In this document: positions 15,915 through 24,968 of the stretch, in pieces | How the letters are laid out: each line of letters starts with the position of its first letter | How positions within the stretch are numbered: position 1 is the first letter of the stretch | From: Cyclobacteriaceae bacterium | Lineage (GTDB): Bacteria > Bacteroidota > Bacteroidia > Cytophagales > Cyclobacteriaceae | DNA: 32,157 bases | Assembly (NCBI GenBank): GCA_016787645.1 | Contig: JAEUUF010000028.1 | Location: 1-32,157, forward strand | Direction of reading: 5' to 3' | Notes under the pieces: model-generated | What the model saw: only the letters and a program-made list of their open reading frames with translations | The model's database searches: none | What the model was told of the DNA's origin: nothing | Program-made: the position numbers and the translations under genes

Positions 15915-18900
15915 CTAGAATCCGTCGTCCGACTTTTCCCCCTTCTTCTTGTCCTTCTTTTTCGCGGAAGGTGCCGTCAGGTCATAGGGTGCCTCAATGC
16001 CATAATATTGCTTCCGGAACCGGTTGACAAACTCAAGTGTCTCATCTTCACTGCCCGGAATAAACACAAGTTCACCCAACTTTGCTTTCGCGGCGTTGGT
16101 GCGCTTGGAGACGAGATCATTAAACGCCGCATTGGAAGATTGAATCATCAGCCGGTTATCTTCAAATCCGAAATAGTACCAGGACTCCGGTGAGCCTTTC
16201 AGGAAAACATGAAACACCGGAGTGCCATCTTCATTCCTGCGAATCTCCATGAATCCCTCAAACCCGCCATTGATGTCCGACTTCAACAGGTGACTCAAGC
16301 CCAGGAGGCCATCGCTGTAGAATGCCTTATACTTTTGTGACCATTTCAGGTTCACGTTGGCGAAGACCATGGGCAAAGCCAGGGGCTGCAGCGTGCTTAA
16401 CGAAACATGTCCTTGCAAGGACCGCTGTTCAAAATCCTTAACGGATCGTTCACCCACCAAGTCAGCTATTTTGTAGAGCAATTCCGTCTGATCTCCCAAT
16501 CCCTCTGGCACATTTTCATTCTTAATGATGTTCTGCAAGTCCGTAGCCATGGCCTGGAAGATGGGCGCCGGAACATTCATATTGGCCATAACAAAAGCGT
16601 TGGCCCGAATCTCGTTGGTCTCCAGATTGCCTGATCCAATGGCAGAAGATACCAGGTTAAACTCCCGGGCCTGGCGAAAGAAACTGACAGGTCCTTCAAA
16701 TCGCACTTCCTGCTTGTCTTCATTATAGCTAAACACTTTTCCAGAAAGCTTTTCACCCGCCGACTTCAAGCGATCTTCAATTTTGAACTCCCCGCTTTCC
16801 TTGTCGAAGTAAAGCGCTCCGCTAGGGACAAAGAAGTCATCGTCGTCCGGGCTGCGCTTGTCATTTACAAAAGTGATATACAGGCTATTGTCTGAAGCAA
16901 AGTGCAAGCCGGCATCGGGCTTCCCTCCTTCTTCTTTTTCAGCATGATCGAAGTCAATGAAGATATCCTTTTCATCACCGCTCTGGGCATAACGAAGCCA
17001 GGTGTTATAGTTTTTGACTTTCTTCAAATCCAGTTTGGCAAATCCATTGAGCTGAAGCGCGGGCTTATTGGCGTACATCACCATGTCTCCCTTGTAAAAG
17101 AGTCTTGGGGCAAGAATCATTTTCATCTGGTCCAGCACAACGCCGCTGGCCACTGTGTGCAGCCGTGGCGGTCCCTTTTCATGTTTGGGTTTCCCTTCCT
17201 CCACCACTGGCTCGAGGCGGAAGTTCTCCATCTTAATTGCAAAAGTGTCATTTTGCGCATTGATGTATTGGTAGGTAGCATACCCGGAAAATTCCTTTCG
17301 GGAGATAATATCTACTACTCCATTGATCATCCGGTGGTAGCCGTTCAGCGTGTCCAGTACGATGGTCGTATTCTTCAATTGTCCGATGCGCGCATTTTCA
17401 AGAATGAGCACTTCATTGTTCTCGGGGGTAATGCGCGCGTCTGCCACAGTGATGTACGGAATCCCGCTCACTTTCATCTGTTGCTGCTTGATGTCATACT
17501 CGGCCTTTTCCGCGTTGAACACAAGTGAATCGAGTTCTTTGCGCGTGGTGTAGAAATAGGAATTCTCAAGGGGCACGTTGGCCCCTTTGGTCATCGTGAT
17601 CTTTTGGGTGGTCAGGTCCCAGCGTGCCGTGGGGATCGAGGTCTTGAATTGGGCATATGGAAATTCAATAGCCGCAACACCTTCAATTTCGGGACTGATT
17701 TCTGCAAAGTTTTGCTCCAGGTTGAACTTCAACCGGATGTCCTCTCCTTGCAAGGCGGGCTTGTCCGGGTTGGTCGTTTTCACCTGGAACTCGGCGTGGC
17801 GAGCCGAAAATTCCTTGGCGGAGAACGCCAGGGCATCGGAAACAGCTTCTGATCCACGGGTAAGTAATTTGCCCGTTCCTGTTACGCCAGTTTTGGAAAC
17901 CACGAGCGTTCCATCGAGCTGGGCTGTGGCATTATAGAGACTAAATGGGCCCTTAGTGTTCTTTAGCTGAAACCGGTCTTGCCGGTGCTTCCATTTCAAT
18001 TCAAACTCCGGCAAGGTCGCTTGTGGAAACCAAACATTGCCAAATTGCTTTTCCTTCAGTTCACCCACCTTTCCCCGTGCAATAACCGAATCTGGATAAA
18101 AAATAAAATCCGGTGACTGGACCGAAGCCGCCAGGTAGTCCACTTTTCCTCCTACACGAATACCGGCGTTATCGAGGTTGATATTTCCATAGACCTTGCC
18201 GTCTGATTTAAATAGTTGATAACCGGCCGTTGGAATGGCGTGGGTAAACCCAAGGGATTTGTCCGGCATGGTGTGAAGTTGCTCCTTAAAACTTGGGAAC
18301 ATCCCACTGGAAACAAAAGTCCCGTCAAAGTGAATGGAGCCAGGGTCCGCGTCATTCAGGCTGTCAAGTCGGAAAGGAGGGATTACAAAGAATACGGATC
18401 GATCATAGGCTCCTCCCAGGATTTCACTTCGGTCGAAGTAAATTACTCCTCCTGCAGTGGCATCCAGCCGGGGATAATGAGGTACTTTACTTTTGCCCGA
18501 TTTGTTGTCCGGCAAATTGATAAAGAGTGTGCCAGATGAATGCCCCGCCGCCGTCATTCCTCCCTCGGCCATTGCCGTTGAGTCAGCACCCACCATGGCA
18601 TTGTTCACCCGACGACGAACCATTTGCCCTCTCGAGTTTCGCTCCGTCACGTAAAAGCGGATGGAGTCGATCTTGTTCAGGTTGATGAAGAAGCTGTCGT
18701 ATTTGAACGTGAAGTCCTTTCCATTTATCTCAAAATTCCCCGCAGTGATCTTGCCATCAAACTTGATGTCCCGGTTTTGAAGCAACGTAATGACACTGCT
18801 ATCGGGTTTGAGAAGCACATTCAATGAGTCACTCACGTTCACTTCTTCCACACCCCGTACCACCATTCGCCGGCGAGGAAAATTGATGGTGGCGTTGGCG

Positions 18901-20660
18901 GTCTTGTCTGAAATGGAGTGAATCTTGAGGTTATCGTAATCGGCAATTCCTTTCCGCGCCTCCACATAGTGAATGGCTTTATCAGTTACCCGTATGGTGC
19001 CTGTTTGTGCATTGTAATTGATCATGCCTTTCTGTGACAGGAAGGTCATGGCCATTTTGGCTTCATCATATTTCAGGTTGGCGGAGCGAACAACGTCATC
19101 CAGATAAAACTCACGAGTTCCGCTTTTGTTGGCATAGCTGACGACTACGGCCACGGGGTGGAAGGTAAATCCCTTGCCGCTAAGCAGTCGATAATCATCG
19201 GGGTGATAGTACTCTTTGGATTCGATGATCATGGCCGCCTGGTTATTGCCTCCTACGACATTCAGGTTCAGACTGTCGGACTTCAAGTCCCAATGAAGCT
19301 GATCGGTACTGAAGTCCACTCCAAAAAACGAAGATGTATAGGGTGCATCACGAAGTTGACCTTCACCTCGGTCCAACGTGAGCCGCTGCTGGCCGTAATC
19401 AAATCGCAATTGCACCGCGGGATGAAAGATGGAGTCATTGTCCTGGTACAACTGAATCATGGCTTGCCTGGCCGTGATAAGCGAATCATCCTTGAATTCA
19501 AATTGCTTTGACCGCGCAGTAAATTTGGGGCCCTCCTGGTCAAAGACTTCCAGTCGTGCATAGTCACCACTCACAGAAGAGCTGAACATCCGTCTGCCAT
19601 TCAGGGCGAGGCCACCGGTGTAGCGCATTTTGTCATCCCGTAGTCCTTCAATTACCACGTTAGCCATAAACGACATGAAGCGGGGAAAATTCGCCGTCGC
19701 TTTGTTCTTGTGCTTCACACTTTTGAACTCAAATATGCCGTCCACCTTGGTAGCCACGCGTCCTACATATCGTAGCCGGGCATGTTCTGCTTTCACCTGC
19801 GGCCGATCCACATTGAAATTGTATTCCTTAAACTCAACATAGACGCTGTCGCCGGAAAGTCCGGCAGGATCCCATCCAAATGTGCCTTTCTCTCCGACAA
19901 AGGTGCCATCACGCAGAGAGAGCGAACCCCTCGTATTCTTGAGAAAAGCAGAGTCGTAGGCGGTTGAAAAGTTGAAGGTGACAATTTCCATCTTCATGAC
20001 TGGCCCCGTCAGAACCGGCTGAGGAGCGGGTGCCAGCATCCAAGATGGCATGACGGGCTCCTGCTTGACGGTGTCTTCTTGCCAAAGTGTATTGTTGTCG
20101 GGTTTCTGATTGTCCAGCTGCTGGAAAGCATCCGTCACTTGTGTCGTGTCGGGTGGAGCCGGAAGAGCCTCTTCAATGTATTCAAAGGAATATTGCTCTG
20201 GTTCGGCATGAAGACGAAAGGAGCGCTCCATGTGAAATGCATGGTACTCAAAATAGTCGCGAGTGTAATGAAAGAATGAGGTGATTCCCGAAGGTTTCTC
20301 CTTTTCGATCACCTTTCCCGCCACCCGGAGAAAGGAATTCAATTTGTCGGTATCGGCTCCCTCCCGTTCTACCGCAAAAGCGATTGAACCATAGTAATCG
20401 GCCAACAAGGGGAAAGGCTTGTATTTCCTCCTACGCAGGATCTGGGCCTGATTGATGATCATATCCTGCTGGTCAAGACTAAGCTTGTGCCAGGCTGTGG
20501 CGAATGTGCCCCCCACCATGGAAGTCTCGGTGTTCTGGCCAGTCTCCATCATCACGCGAACACTGTCCTGAAAGGCAAGTTTGTAGCCTCCCGCCGGTTT
20601 TTGCGCTTCGGCCAGGAAGGCAATCGGGAACAAAAACAGCAAAAGGAGCGGCTTCTTCAC
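15915..20660 (-). CDS. giant exported beta-rich protein of unknown function (~1581 aa)
   Basis: The largest gene of the window. GTG 20660 starts a typical signal peptide (VKKPLLLLFLFPIAFLAEA, then Q); an ATG at 20753 would place ~31 non-signal residues before it. After a Pro-rich linker around residues 200-225 the protein is a long series of short beta-strand modules with recurring phrases such as FEFKDDSLITARQAMIQL, FEINGKDFTFKYDSFFINL and ITPENNEVLILENARIG. These recall stacked beta-sheet (LptA/OstA-like or AsmA-like) proteins, but I cannot assign a family. It ends in a Lys-rich tail (SAKKKDKKKGEKSDDGF) and has no OmpA or T9SS C-terminal sorting domain that I can see. Downstream of prmA by 109 bp on the same strand. 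Likely periplasmic or outer-membrane-associated. Confidence 0.82.
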   Translation of the reverse strand: MKKPLLLLFLFPIAFLAEAQKPAGGYKLAFQDSVRVMMETGQNTETSMVGGTFATAWHKLSLDQQDMIINQAQILRRRKYKPFPLLADYYGSIAFAVEREGADTDKLNSFLRVAGKVIEKEKPSGITSFFHYTRDYFEYHAFHMERSFRLHAEPEQYSFEYIEEALPAPPDTTQVTDAFQQLDNQKPDNNTLWQEDTVKQEPVMPSWMLAPAPQPVLTGPVMKMEIVTFNFSTAYDSAFLKNTRGSLSLRDGTFVGEKGTFGWDPAGLSGDSVYVEFKEYNFNVDRPQVKAEHARLRYVGRVATKVDGIFEFKSVKHKNKATANFPRFMSFMANVVIEGLRDDKMRYTGGLALNGRRMFSSSVSGDYARLEVFDQEGPKFTARSKQFEFKDDSLITARQAMIQLYQDNDSIFHPAVQLRFDYGQQRLTLDRGEGQLRDAPYTSSFFGVDFSTDQLHWDLKSDSLNLNVVGGNNQAAMIIESKEYYHPDDYRLLSGKGFTFHPVAVVVSYANKSGTREFYLDDVVRSANLKYDEAKMAMTFLSQKGMINYNAQTGTIRVTDKAIHYVEARKGIADYDNLKIHSISDKTANATINFPRRRMVVRGVEEVNVSDSLNVLLKPDSSVITLLQNRDIKFDGKITAGNFEINGKDFTFKYDSFFINLNKIDSIRFYVTERNSRGQMVRRRVNNAMVGADSTAMAEGGMTAAGHSSGTLFINLPDNKSGKSKVPHYPRLDATAGGVIYFDRSEILGGAYDRSVFFVIPPFRLDSLNDADPGSIHFDGTFVSSGMFPSFKEQLHTMPDKSLGFTHAIPTAGYQLFKSDGKVYGNINLDNAGIRVGGKVDYLAASVQSPDFIFYPDSVIARGKVGELKEKQFGNVWFPQATLPEFELKWKHRQDRFQLKNTKGPFSLYNATAQLDGTLVVSKTGVTGTGKLLTRGSEAVSDALAFSAKEFSARHAEFQVKTTNPDKPALQGEDIRLKFNLEQNFAEISPEIEGVAAIEFPYAQFKTSIPTARWDLTTQKITMTKGANVPLENSYFYTTRKELDSLVFNAEKAEYDIKQQQMKVSGIPYITVADARITPENNEVLILENARIGQLKNTTIVLDTLNGYHRMINGVVDIISRKEFSGYATYQYINAQNDTFAIKMENFRLEPVVEEGKPKHEKGPPRLHTVASGVVLDQMKMILAPRLFYKGDMVMYANKPALQLNGFAKLDLKKVKNYNTWLRYAQSGDEKDIFIDFDHAEKEEGGKPDAGLHFASDNSLYITFVNDKRSPDDDDFFVPSGALYFDKESGEFKIEDRLKSAGEKLSGKVFSYNEDKQEVRFEGPVSFFRQAREFNLVSSAIGSGNLETNEIRANAFVMANMNVPAPIFQAMATDLQNIIKNENVPEGLGDQTELLYKIADLVGERSVKDFEQRSLQGHVSLSTLQPLALPMVFANVNLKWSQKYKAFYSDGLLGLSHLLKSDINGGFEGFMEIRRNEDGTPVFHVFLKGSPESWYYFGFEDNRLMIQSSNAAFNDLVSKRTNAAKAKLGELVFIPGSEDETLEFVNRFRKQYYGIEAPYDLTAPSAKKKDKKKGEKSDDGF

Positions 20661-20769
20661 GGGTCCAAAACCTGAAATTCGGAAAAATAATCGGATTAGG
20701 GGTCTTTCCTGCTTAACGCAAATGCGCCCAGGACATTCATTCCCAGGCCTCATTTTTTTACTTCTCCCG

Positions 20770-21612
20770 TTATAATCGAAGCGTAGCCCACTGCTCCCGC
20801 TCGTCTTGTTCCAAGTAGCCAAGCCCATGCTGCTCTGCTTCCTTCACCAAGTCCGGGATATCCTTGACATAGAAGCCGCTTAGCTGGAGTATGCCCTTGG
20901 CTACAAGGGACGCGGCATAGTGCTTCATCTCGCGGAGGAGGATGTTCCTGTTGATGTTCGCCAGGATGATATCGAATGGATTTGCCCACGTGAAATCGGC
21001 AATGGTCCCGCGCCGGATGTGAATGTTGGTGCAATGATTTAGACGGGCATTTTCAACACCATTTTCAATGCTCCATTCATCAATATCAAACGCCTCAATT
21101 TCAGTGGCTCCCCGCTTGCTGGCCATGATAGACAAAATCGCCGTGCCACAGCCGGCATCCATAACCCTTTTGCCTGTGTGATCTATGGACAACTGGCTCT
21201 TCAACATCAGGTACGTGGTCGGATGGTGACCGGTTCCAAATGACATTTTAGGCGTTATGATGATGTCGTAGGGATATTCCTTATCCGGCGTATGAAATTC
21301 GGCGTGGACGATACATTGGTCTTCGACTACTATGGGAGTAACGTTCTTCTCCCATAGCTCATTCCAGTTTTCCTTTTCAACAGAAGAAATCTTGAACACC
21401 AGGGGTTGCAGGTGATCGTATTTGGACTTCACCTGTTCGATCCACTCCGTGCTCACGGAAGACTCCTCGCCATCCGCTTCAAAGCCGGAGGCCGTTTCCA
21501 TAAACATGTCAAAGCCCGCTTCCGCCAATTCGGCGATCAGGATGTCCGTGAATTCAGGGGGGCAGACTACTTCCAGCTTCGTATACCGGACTGCAGCAGA
21601 ATCAGTTTTCAA
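20770..21612 (-). CDS. prmA: ribosomal protein L11 methyltransferase
   Basis: A 280-residue cytosolic SAM-dependent methyltransferase that trimethylates several amines of ribosomal protein L11. The SAM-binding stretch is VMDAGCGTAILSIMASKRGA, preceded by the family block IITPKMSFGTGHHPTTYLML and followed by DIILANINRNILL, the N-I-N/L-P-type catalytic motif. The N-terminal substrate-recognition domain (YTKLEVVCPPEFTDILIAELAEAGFD) is present. Length is normal. Its first codons overlap the last 11 bp of the upstream ridA-like gene, so the two are probably coupled. Confidence 0.95.
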   Translation of the reverse strand: MKTDSAAVRYTKLEVVCPPEFTDILIAELAEAGFDMFMETASGFEADGEESSVSTEWIEQVKSKYDHLQPLVFKISSVEKENWNELWEKNVTPIVVEDQCIVHAEFHTPDKEYPYDIIITPKMSFGTGHHPTTYLMLKSQLSIDHTGKRVMDAGCGTAILSIMASKRGATEIEAFDIDEWSIENGVENARLNHCTNIHIRRGTIADFTWANPFDIILANINRNILLREMKHYAASLVAKGILQLSGFYVKDIPDLVKEAEQHGLGYLEQDEREQWATLRL

Positions 21613-22105
21613 CTTCGACGATCATTTCAATCTCCACCGCTTTGTTGTTCGGCAGCGCATACATCCCGACCGCTGAACGCGCATGCCTGCCGTTCTCTCC
21701 GAAGACGGCCACCATCAGATCCGAGAATCCGTTCATCACCTTGGGTTGATCTGTAAATCCTTCGGTGCAATTCACCATACCCAACACTTTTACGAGTCGT
21801 TTAACTTTCTTGAGATCACCTATCTCCGCCTTCAACGAGGCGAGAAGACTCAGCCCGGTCAGGCGAGCTGCTTCAGCACCCTGCTCAACGGTGACTTCCT
21901 TTCCCACTTTGCCAGCCAGGTCAGAGGTATGCCCTGCGAGAAAAACGAGGTTGCCAACTCTCACCGCCTTCACATAGTTGGCGATCGGTTTGGAAACCGC
22001 GGGGAGCGACAAACCCATCTCGGACAATTTCTTTTCCGGATCATTGGGCTGCGCCCATGCGCCCAGTGCAGCGAGCAGGCAGAGGATGGTCAAGAAGCTT
22101 TTCAT
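21602..22105 (-). CDS. exported RidA (YjgF/YER057c/UK114) family protein
   Basis: A 167-residue protein. RidA proteins deaminate reactive enamine/imine intermediates (such as 2-aminoacrylate) to keto acids, usually in the cytosol. The domain is intact: IANYVKAVRVGNLVFLAGHTS, then HARSAVGMYALPNNKAVEIEMIVEVE, with Arg143 and Glu158 at the E. coli RidA Arg105/Glu120 spacing. The N-terminus is a signal peptide (MKSFLTILCLLAALGAWA, then Q), so the protein should be periplasmic, which is odd for the known chemistry. ATG 22126 would add seven residues before it. It overlaps prmA. Confidence 0.9.
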   Translation of the reverse strand: MKSFLTILCLLAALGAWAQPNDPEKKLSEMGLSLPAVSKPIANYVKAVRVGNLVFLAGHTSDLAGKVGKEVTVEQGAEAARLTGLSLLASLKAEIGDLKKVKRLVKVLGMVNCTEGFTDQPKVMNGFSDLMVAVFGENGRHARSAVGMYALPNNKAVEIEMIVEVEN

Positions 22106-22174
22106 AACCTTTGGTTTTTCACTCAAGATACAGGGTTGAATTTCAATTTGCTAAATTCACTTTTCAATCAATTT

Positions 22175-22738
22175 ATGGAAGAAAGAAAACGTTGTCCGTG
22201 GTGCCTGTCCACCGATACTTATATCCGCTATCACGATGAAGAGTGGGGAAACCCGGTGCATGATGACAAGGTTCACTTTGAGTTCTTGATTCTTGAAGGA
22301 GCCCAAGCCGGATTGAGTTGGTCCACTGTTCTGCATAAACGGGCAGGGTATCGAAAAAATTTCGCTGACTTCGATCCTGAAAAAGTGGCGCGATTCACTC
22401 AAAAGCGCATAGAAAAGATCTTGTTGGATCCTGGCATCGTCCGCAATCGCCTCAAAGTGCAGGCCGCGGTTCATAATGCCAAACGGTTTCTCGAAGTGCA
22501 GAAAGAATTCGGCTCATTTGATAATTACATCTGGAGATTTGTGAAGGGTAAAACCAAGCTCAACAATTGGAAGCGGCAAAACCAGTTGCCCGCGACATCC
22601 AAAGAATCGGATGCGCTGAGTGCCGATCTCATCAAGCGAGGATTCAAATTTGTGGGCAGCACCGTCATTTATGCACACATGCAGGCTTGCGGCCTCATCA
22701 ACGATCACCTCGTTGACTGTTGGAAATACCCGCATTAA
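22175..22738 (+). CDS. tag: DNA-3-methyladenine glycosylase I
   Basis: A 187-residue base-excision enzyme that removes 3-methyladenine from alkylated DNA. All four zinc ligands keep the E. coli Tag spacing: Cys7, His20, His178 and Cys182. The acidic pocket residue lies in LILEGAQAGLSWSTVL, and the helix GFKFVGSTVIYAHMQACGLINDH is intact. ATG 22175 gives the family's usual length. The frame continues upstream over the ridA gene on the other strand, but that part is a shadow. An imperfect -7 element (TCAATTTG) lies at 22143-22150. Confidence 0.96.
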   Translation: MEERKRCPWCLSTDTYIRYHDEEWGNPVHDDKVHFEFLILEGAQAGLSWSTVLHKRAGYRKNFADFDPEKVARFTQKRIEKILLDPGIVRNRLKVQAAVHNAKRFLEVQKEFGSFDNYIWRFVKGKTKLNNWKRQNQLPATSKESDALSADLIKRGFKFVGSTVIYAHMQACGLINDHLVDCWKYPH

Positions 22739-22745
22739 ACGATTG

Positions 22746-23357
22746 CTAGAAGAAATACTTCCACCAAGCAAAGCAACCAAGACCAAGGAGGACAAGCCCG
22801 GGGATAATTTTGAGCCACCGACTCCCTTGAACATAAGGTGCGACGCGCTGAGCAAAAAAGATCAATGTTCCCAGCAAAGCCATGGTACCCACCGCGGTGC
22901 CGAATACGTAACTGTGGAGCAAGCCCACTGAACTCAAATCAATCCATCCCTGCACCTTGAGGTAGGCGGTGAATCCCATCCAATAGGGGATTGCCATCGG
23001 ATTCAACAGGCTGAGAAGAATTCCCCTTCGAAAACCGCTTTCCTGGAACTTCCTCGCAAACCCGGTCGGCGTACGGCTCGGCAACAAGTTGCTGATTCCG
23101 AGCAAGGTCATCACCAGTGCGGCGATTAGTTGGAAGTTTTCCAGAATCAGGGGCGACCTGGAAATGTAGTATTCAAACTGAACACCAATCCACGCGTAGG
23201 GATATTCAATGATCGATACTGCCACCGCAAACCGAAGCGCAATGTTTACCTGCCGGTCAAGGGCCAGCTGAAGCACTGTAACATTAAGCGTTCCAGGAGG
23301 GATGGATCCGATATAGCTAAAGGCAAATCCCAGAAAGAAAACCCACAGGTAACTCAT
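22746..23357 (-). CDS. LysE family membrane transporter
   Basis: A 203-residue membrane protein with about six hydrophobic helices. It has the SIPPGTLNVTVLQLAL pore-like block near residues 18-33, where the LysE family has PGP/PGN, plus LLSLLNPMAIPYWMGF in the fourth segment. Members export amino acids or similar small solutes. The start codon overlaps the stop of the ATP-grasp gene by 4 bp (ATGA), so it is the last gene of a coupled DinB/ATP-grasp/LysE operon. If the ATP-grasp enzyme makes a small peptide or amino-acid ligation product, this pump could export it (inference). Confidence 0.88.
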   Translation of the reverse strand: MSYLWVFFLGFAFSYIGSIPPGTLNVTVLQLALDRQVNIALRFAVAVSIIEYPYAWIGVQFEYYISRSPLILENFQLIAALVMTLLGISNLLPSRTPTGFARKFQESGFRRGILLSLLNPMAIPYWMGFTAYLKVQGWIDLSSVGLLHSYVFGTAVGTMALLGTLIFFAQRVAPYVQGSRWLKIIPGLVLLGLGCFAWWKYFF

Positions 23358-24397
23358 GATGCAGTGAGGGTCTTGAACCGTTGGTAGATCGAGCGAGCCT
23401 CCCGGAACGAAATATAGGGGGTTCCCCGGAGATGGTTTTCATAGCTCACGCGGTAGATGTCATGCCAATGCCGAAACAAAACGCGAATGGCTTTCAGCAG
23501 CGAAAAACCAGGATCATAAATGTGAGCCGGTTCAGCTCCGCATCCATTTAACTCCATCACCATTACTCTACCTTCCTCGAGGTCAGCGATGGACGCTGTT
23601 CTTAAATCAAAGCGCCCAAAGTAGAATCCGTCAATCTGGCGACTGATGACATCAAACGAAGCGGACAACTTATCATTAATGAGGTGATTCGCATTCAGGA
23701 ATTTTGTACCCAGGCAATGGTTGCCAATCGATACCAGTTCCAGCCTTTCGCCGACTGGCAATACCTCATCTAGCCGATGGCGATAGCCGTCAGCGAGCAC
23801 TTCCCACTGAAGCTTCGCTCGGTCATTTTGAAGGATAAGTCGACTCAATGGGCTGTGGCCATCGCCGTTTACAGAGAGCATTTCCTTGCCCACAATTGAA
23901 ACGACTCTCCCGCAAGGTTCACTGGGATACCGAACATAGAAAACGCCAAACTCCAACGGCAGGGATACATACTCCTGAACCAGGAAGGGCATGTTGATCA
24001 ACTTCAAATAGGGTGCAATATCCTCCGCACAGGAAATCTTCTTTACCCGCCATCCTCGTTCGCCCAGATCAGGTTTAAAAATCACCGGGAAGATCAGGCC
24101 CTGGCGGGTGATCTCCCCCAAAACCTTCTCAGGTGTTGTGGGTACTTCCATGCGAAGGGTTTTTGGCTTGACGGACGCCGGCACTTTCTCCATCACCTCA
24201 TATTTGGACTCACCAAACATCCCACCCATCAGGATGCCTGGATTGGACGCGGAGAAGAACGTAAATGACCGAGCTTTGAGAGAAAGCCACAGCCAATAAA
24301 TGAACAGGGGGGCGTGAATGATCCCAAAAGGCCAATACTCCCAATTCCTGATTTTGATAATAAAACGGGTATGGAGCAATCGCGAAAGAATGTCCAT
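23354..24397 (-). CDS. ATP-grasp domain protein with N-terminal hydrophobic segment
   Basis: A 347-residue protein. ATG 24397 gives MDILSRLLHTRFIIKIRNWEYWPFG, then a hydrophobic segment (IIHAPLFIYWLWLSL, about residues 27-41). The rest has ATP-grasp features: VIFKPDLGERGWRVKKI (nucleotide-binding Lys and loop, near residue 107), FLVQEYVSLPLEFGVFYVRYP, YFGRFDLRTA and the metal-binding VMVMELNGCGAEPAHIYDP. This superfamily couples ATP use to carboxylate-amine or carboxylate-thiol ligation. Homologues in Bacteroidota are often labelled D-alanine ligase-like, but the substrate is unknown. Start lies 8 bp after the DinB-like gene; the stop overlaps the LysE gene by 4 bp. Confidence 0.8.
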   Translation of the reverse strand: MDILSRLLHTRFIIKIRNWEYWPFGIIHAPLFIYWLWLSLKARSFTFFSASNPGILMGGMFGESKYEVMEKVPASVKPKTLRMEVPTTPEKVLGEITRQGLIFPVIFKPDLGERGWRVKKISCAEDIAPYLKLINMPFLVQEYVSLPLEFGVFYVRYPSEPCGRVVSIVGKEMLSVNGDGHSPLSRLILQNDRAKLQWEVLADGYRHRLDEVLPVGERLELVSIGNHCLGTKFLNANHLINDKLSASFDVISRQIDGFYFGRFDLRTASIADLEEGRVMVMELNGCGAEPAHIYDPGFSLLKAIRVLFRHWHDIYRVSYENHLRGTPYISFREARSIYQRFKTLTAS

Positions 24398-24405
24398 GAT
24401 GTATA

Positions 24406-24921
24406 CTACCGGTCGGCGAGGAGCATTTTCTGATGCCGCACAGTGCTTGCTGCTACACCAAAGTCCGAGGGGACCTTTACATAAGGAGCAAGATCCCATA
24501 AACCAACCTTGATCATCGCCATGTGGTGAACGGCGTGCTCAATATTGTAAGCCAATTCCCGCCAGTAATTTGATTCAACTTGCTCTGCAGCGTCGCTGTT
24601 TCGTTCATAACCCATCTCGAGTGTGAGTGGAAGGTTGGTCTTCTGATCAGCGACAAACCGGATCACCCGTTCAAGGGTTGTCTGGGCCAGTTCCTTGTTG
24701 CTCTCCATGTATTCATTGTGCTCACGGTTATCATAGTTTACCACTCCAGTGGCAATCCCATTTTCCAGGCAGATGAAAAACTCAAGGGTATGGCGCACAT
24801 GCTGACCAATGGTAGCCCGACTCAACGCCGCCGATGGACGGGCAAAGTCGGATGGCTCCAGCTGGCGCATCACATCGGCCAGTTGAGAGAGGATGCGGGA
24901 GCATACTTTGGGGAGTTCCAT
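24406..24921 (-). CDS. DinB-like four-helix protein
   Basis: A 171-residue helical protein with the metal-binding pattern of the DinB/YfiT-like superfamily: His41 and His44 in GQHVRHTLEFF and His129/His132/His133 in IEHAVHHMAMIK. Some members are thiol (bacillithiol or mycothiol) transferases, others have no known activity. It is the first gene of the tightly packed DinB/ATP-grasp/LysE operon and has its own -7 element just upstream. Bacillithiol-linked chemistry would be an interesting reading of the operon but is not shown here. Confidence 0.8.
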   Translation of the reverse strand: MELPKVCSRILSQLADVMRQLEPSDFARPSAALSRATIGQHVRHTLEFFICLENGIATGVVNYDNREHNEYMESNKELAQTTLERVIRFVADQKTNLPLTLEMGYERNSDAAEQVESNYWRELAYNIEHAVHHMAMIKVGLWDLAPYVKVPSDFGVAASTVRHQKMLLADR

Positions 24922-24934
24922 AGAAATCTTGCGG

Positions 24935-24942
24935 CAAAGGTA
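24935..24942 (-). promoter_or_regulatory. -7 promoter element for the DinB/ATP-grasp/LysE operon
   Basis: On the minus strand this reads TACCTTTG, an exact TAnnTTTG match, 13 bp before the DinB-like start. About 19 bp further upstream the -33 position is CTG (24961-24963) rather than TTG. Confidence 0.55.
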
Positions 24943-24968
24943 ATTGAAAATTTAAACGATCAGCTTCG

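Noticed and set aside
21683-22174. Open frame upstream of the tag start
   Set aside because: It is antisense to the RidA-family gene, and ATG 22175 gives the exact family length with correct zinc-ligand spacing.
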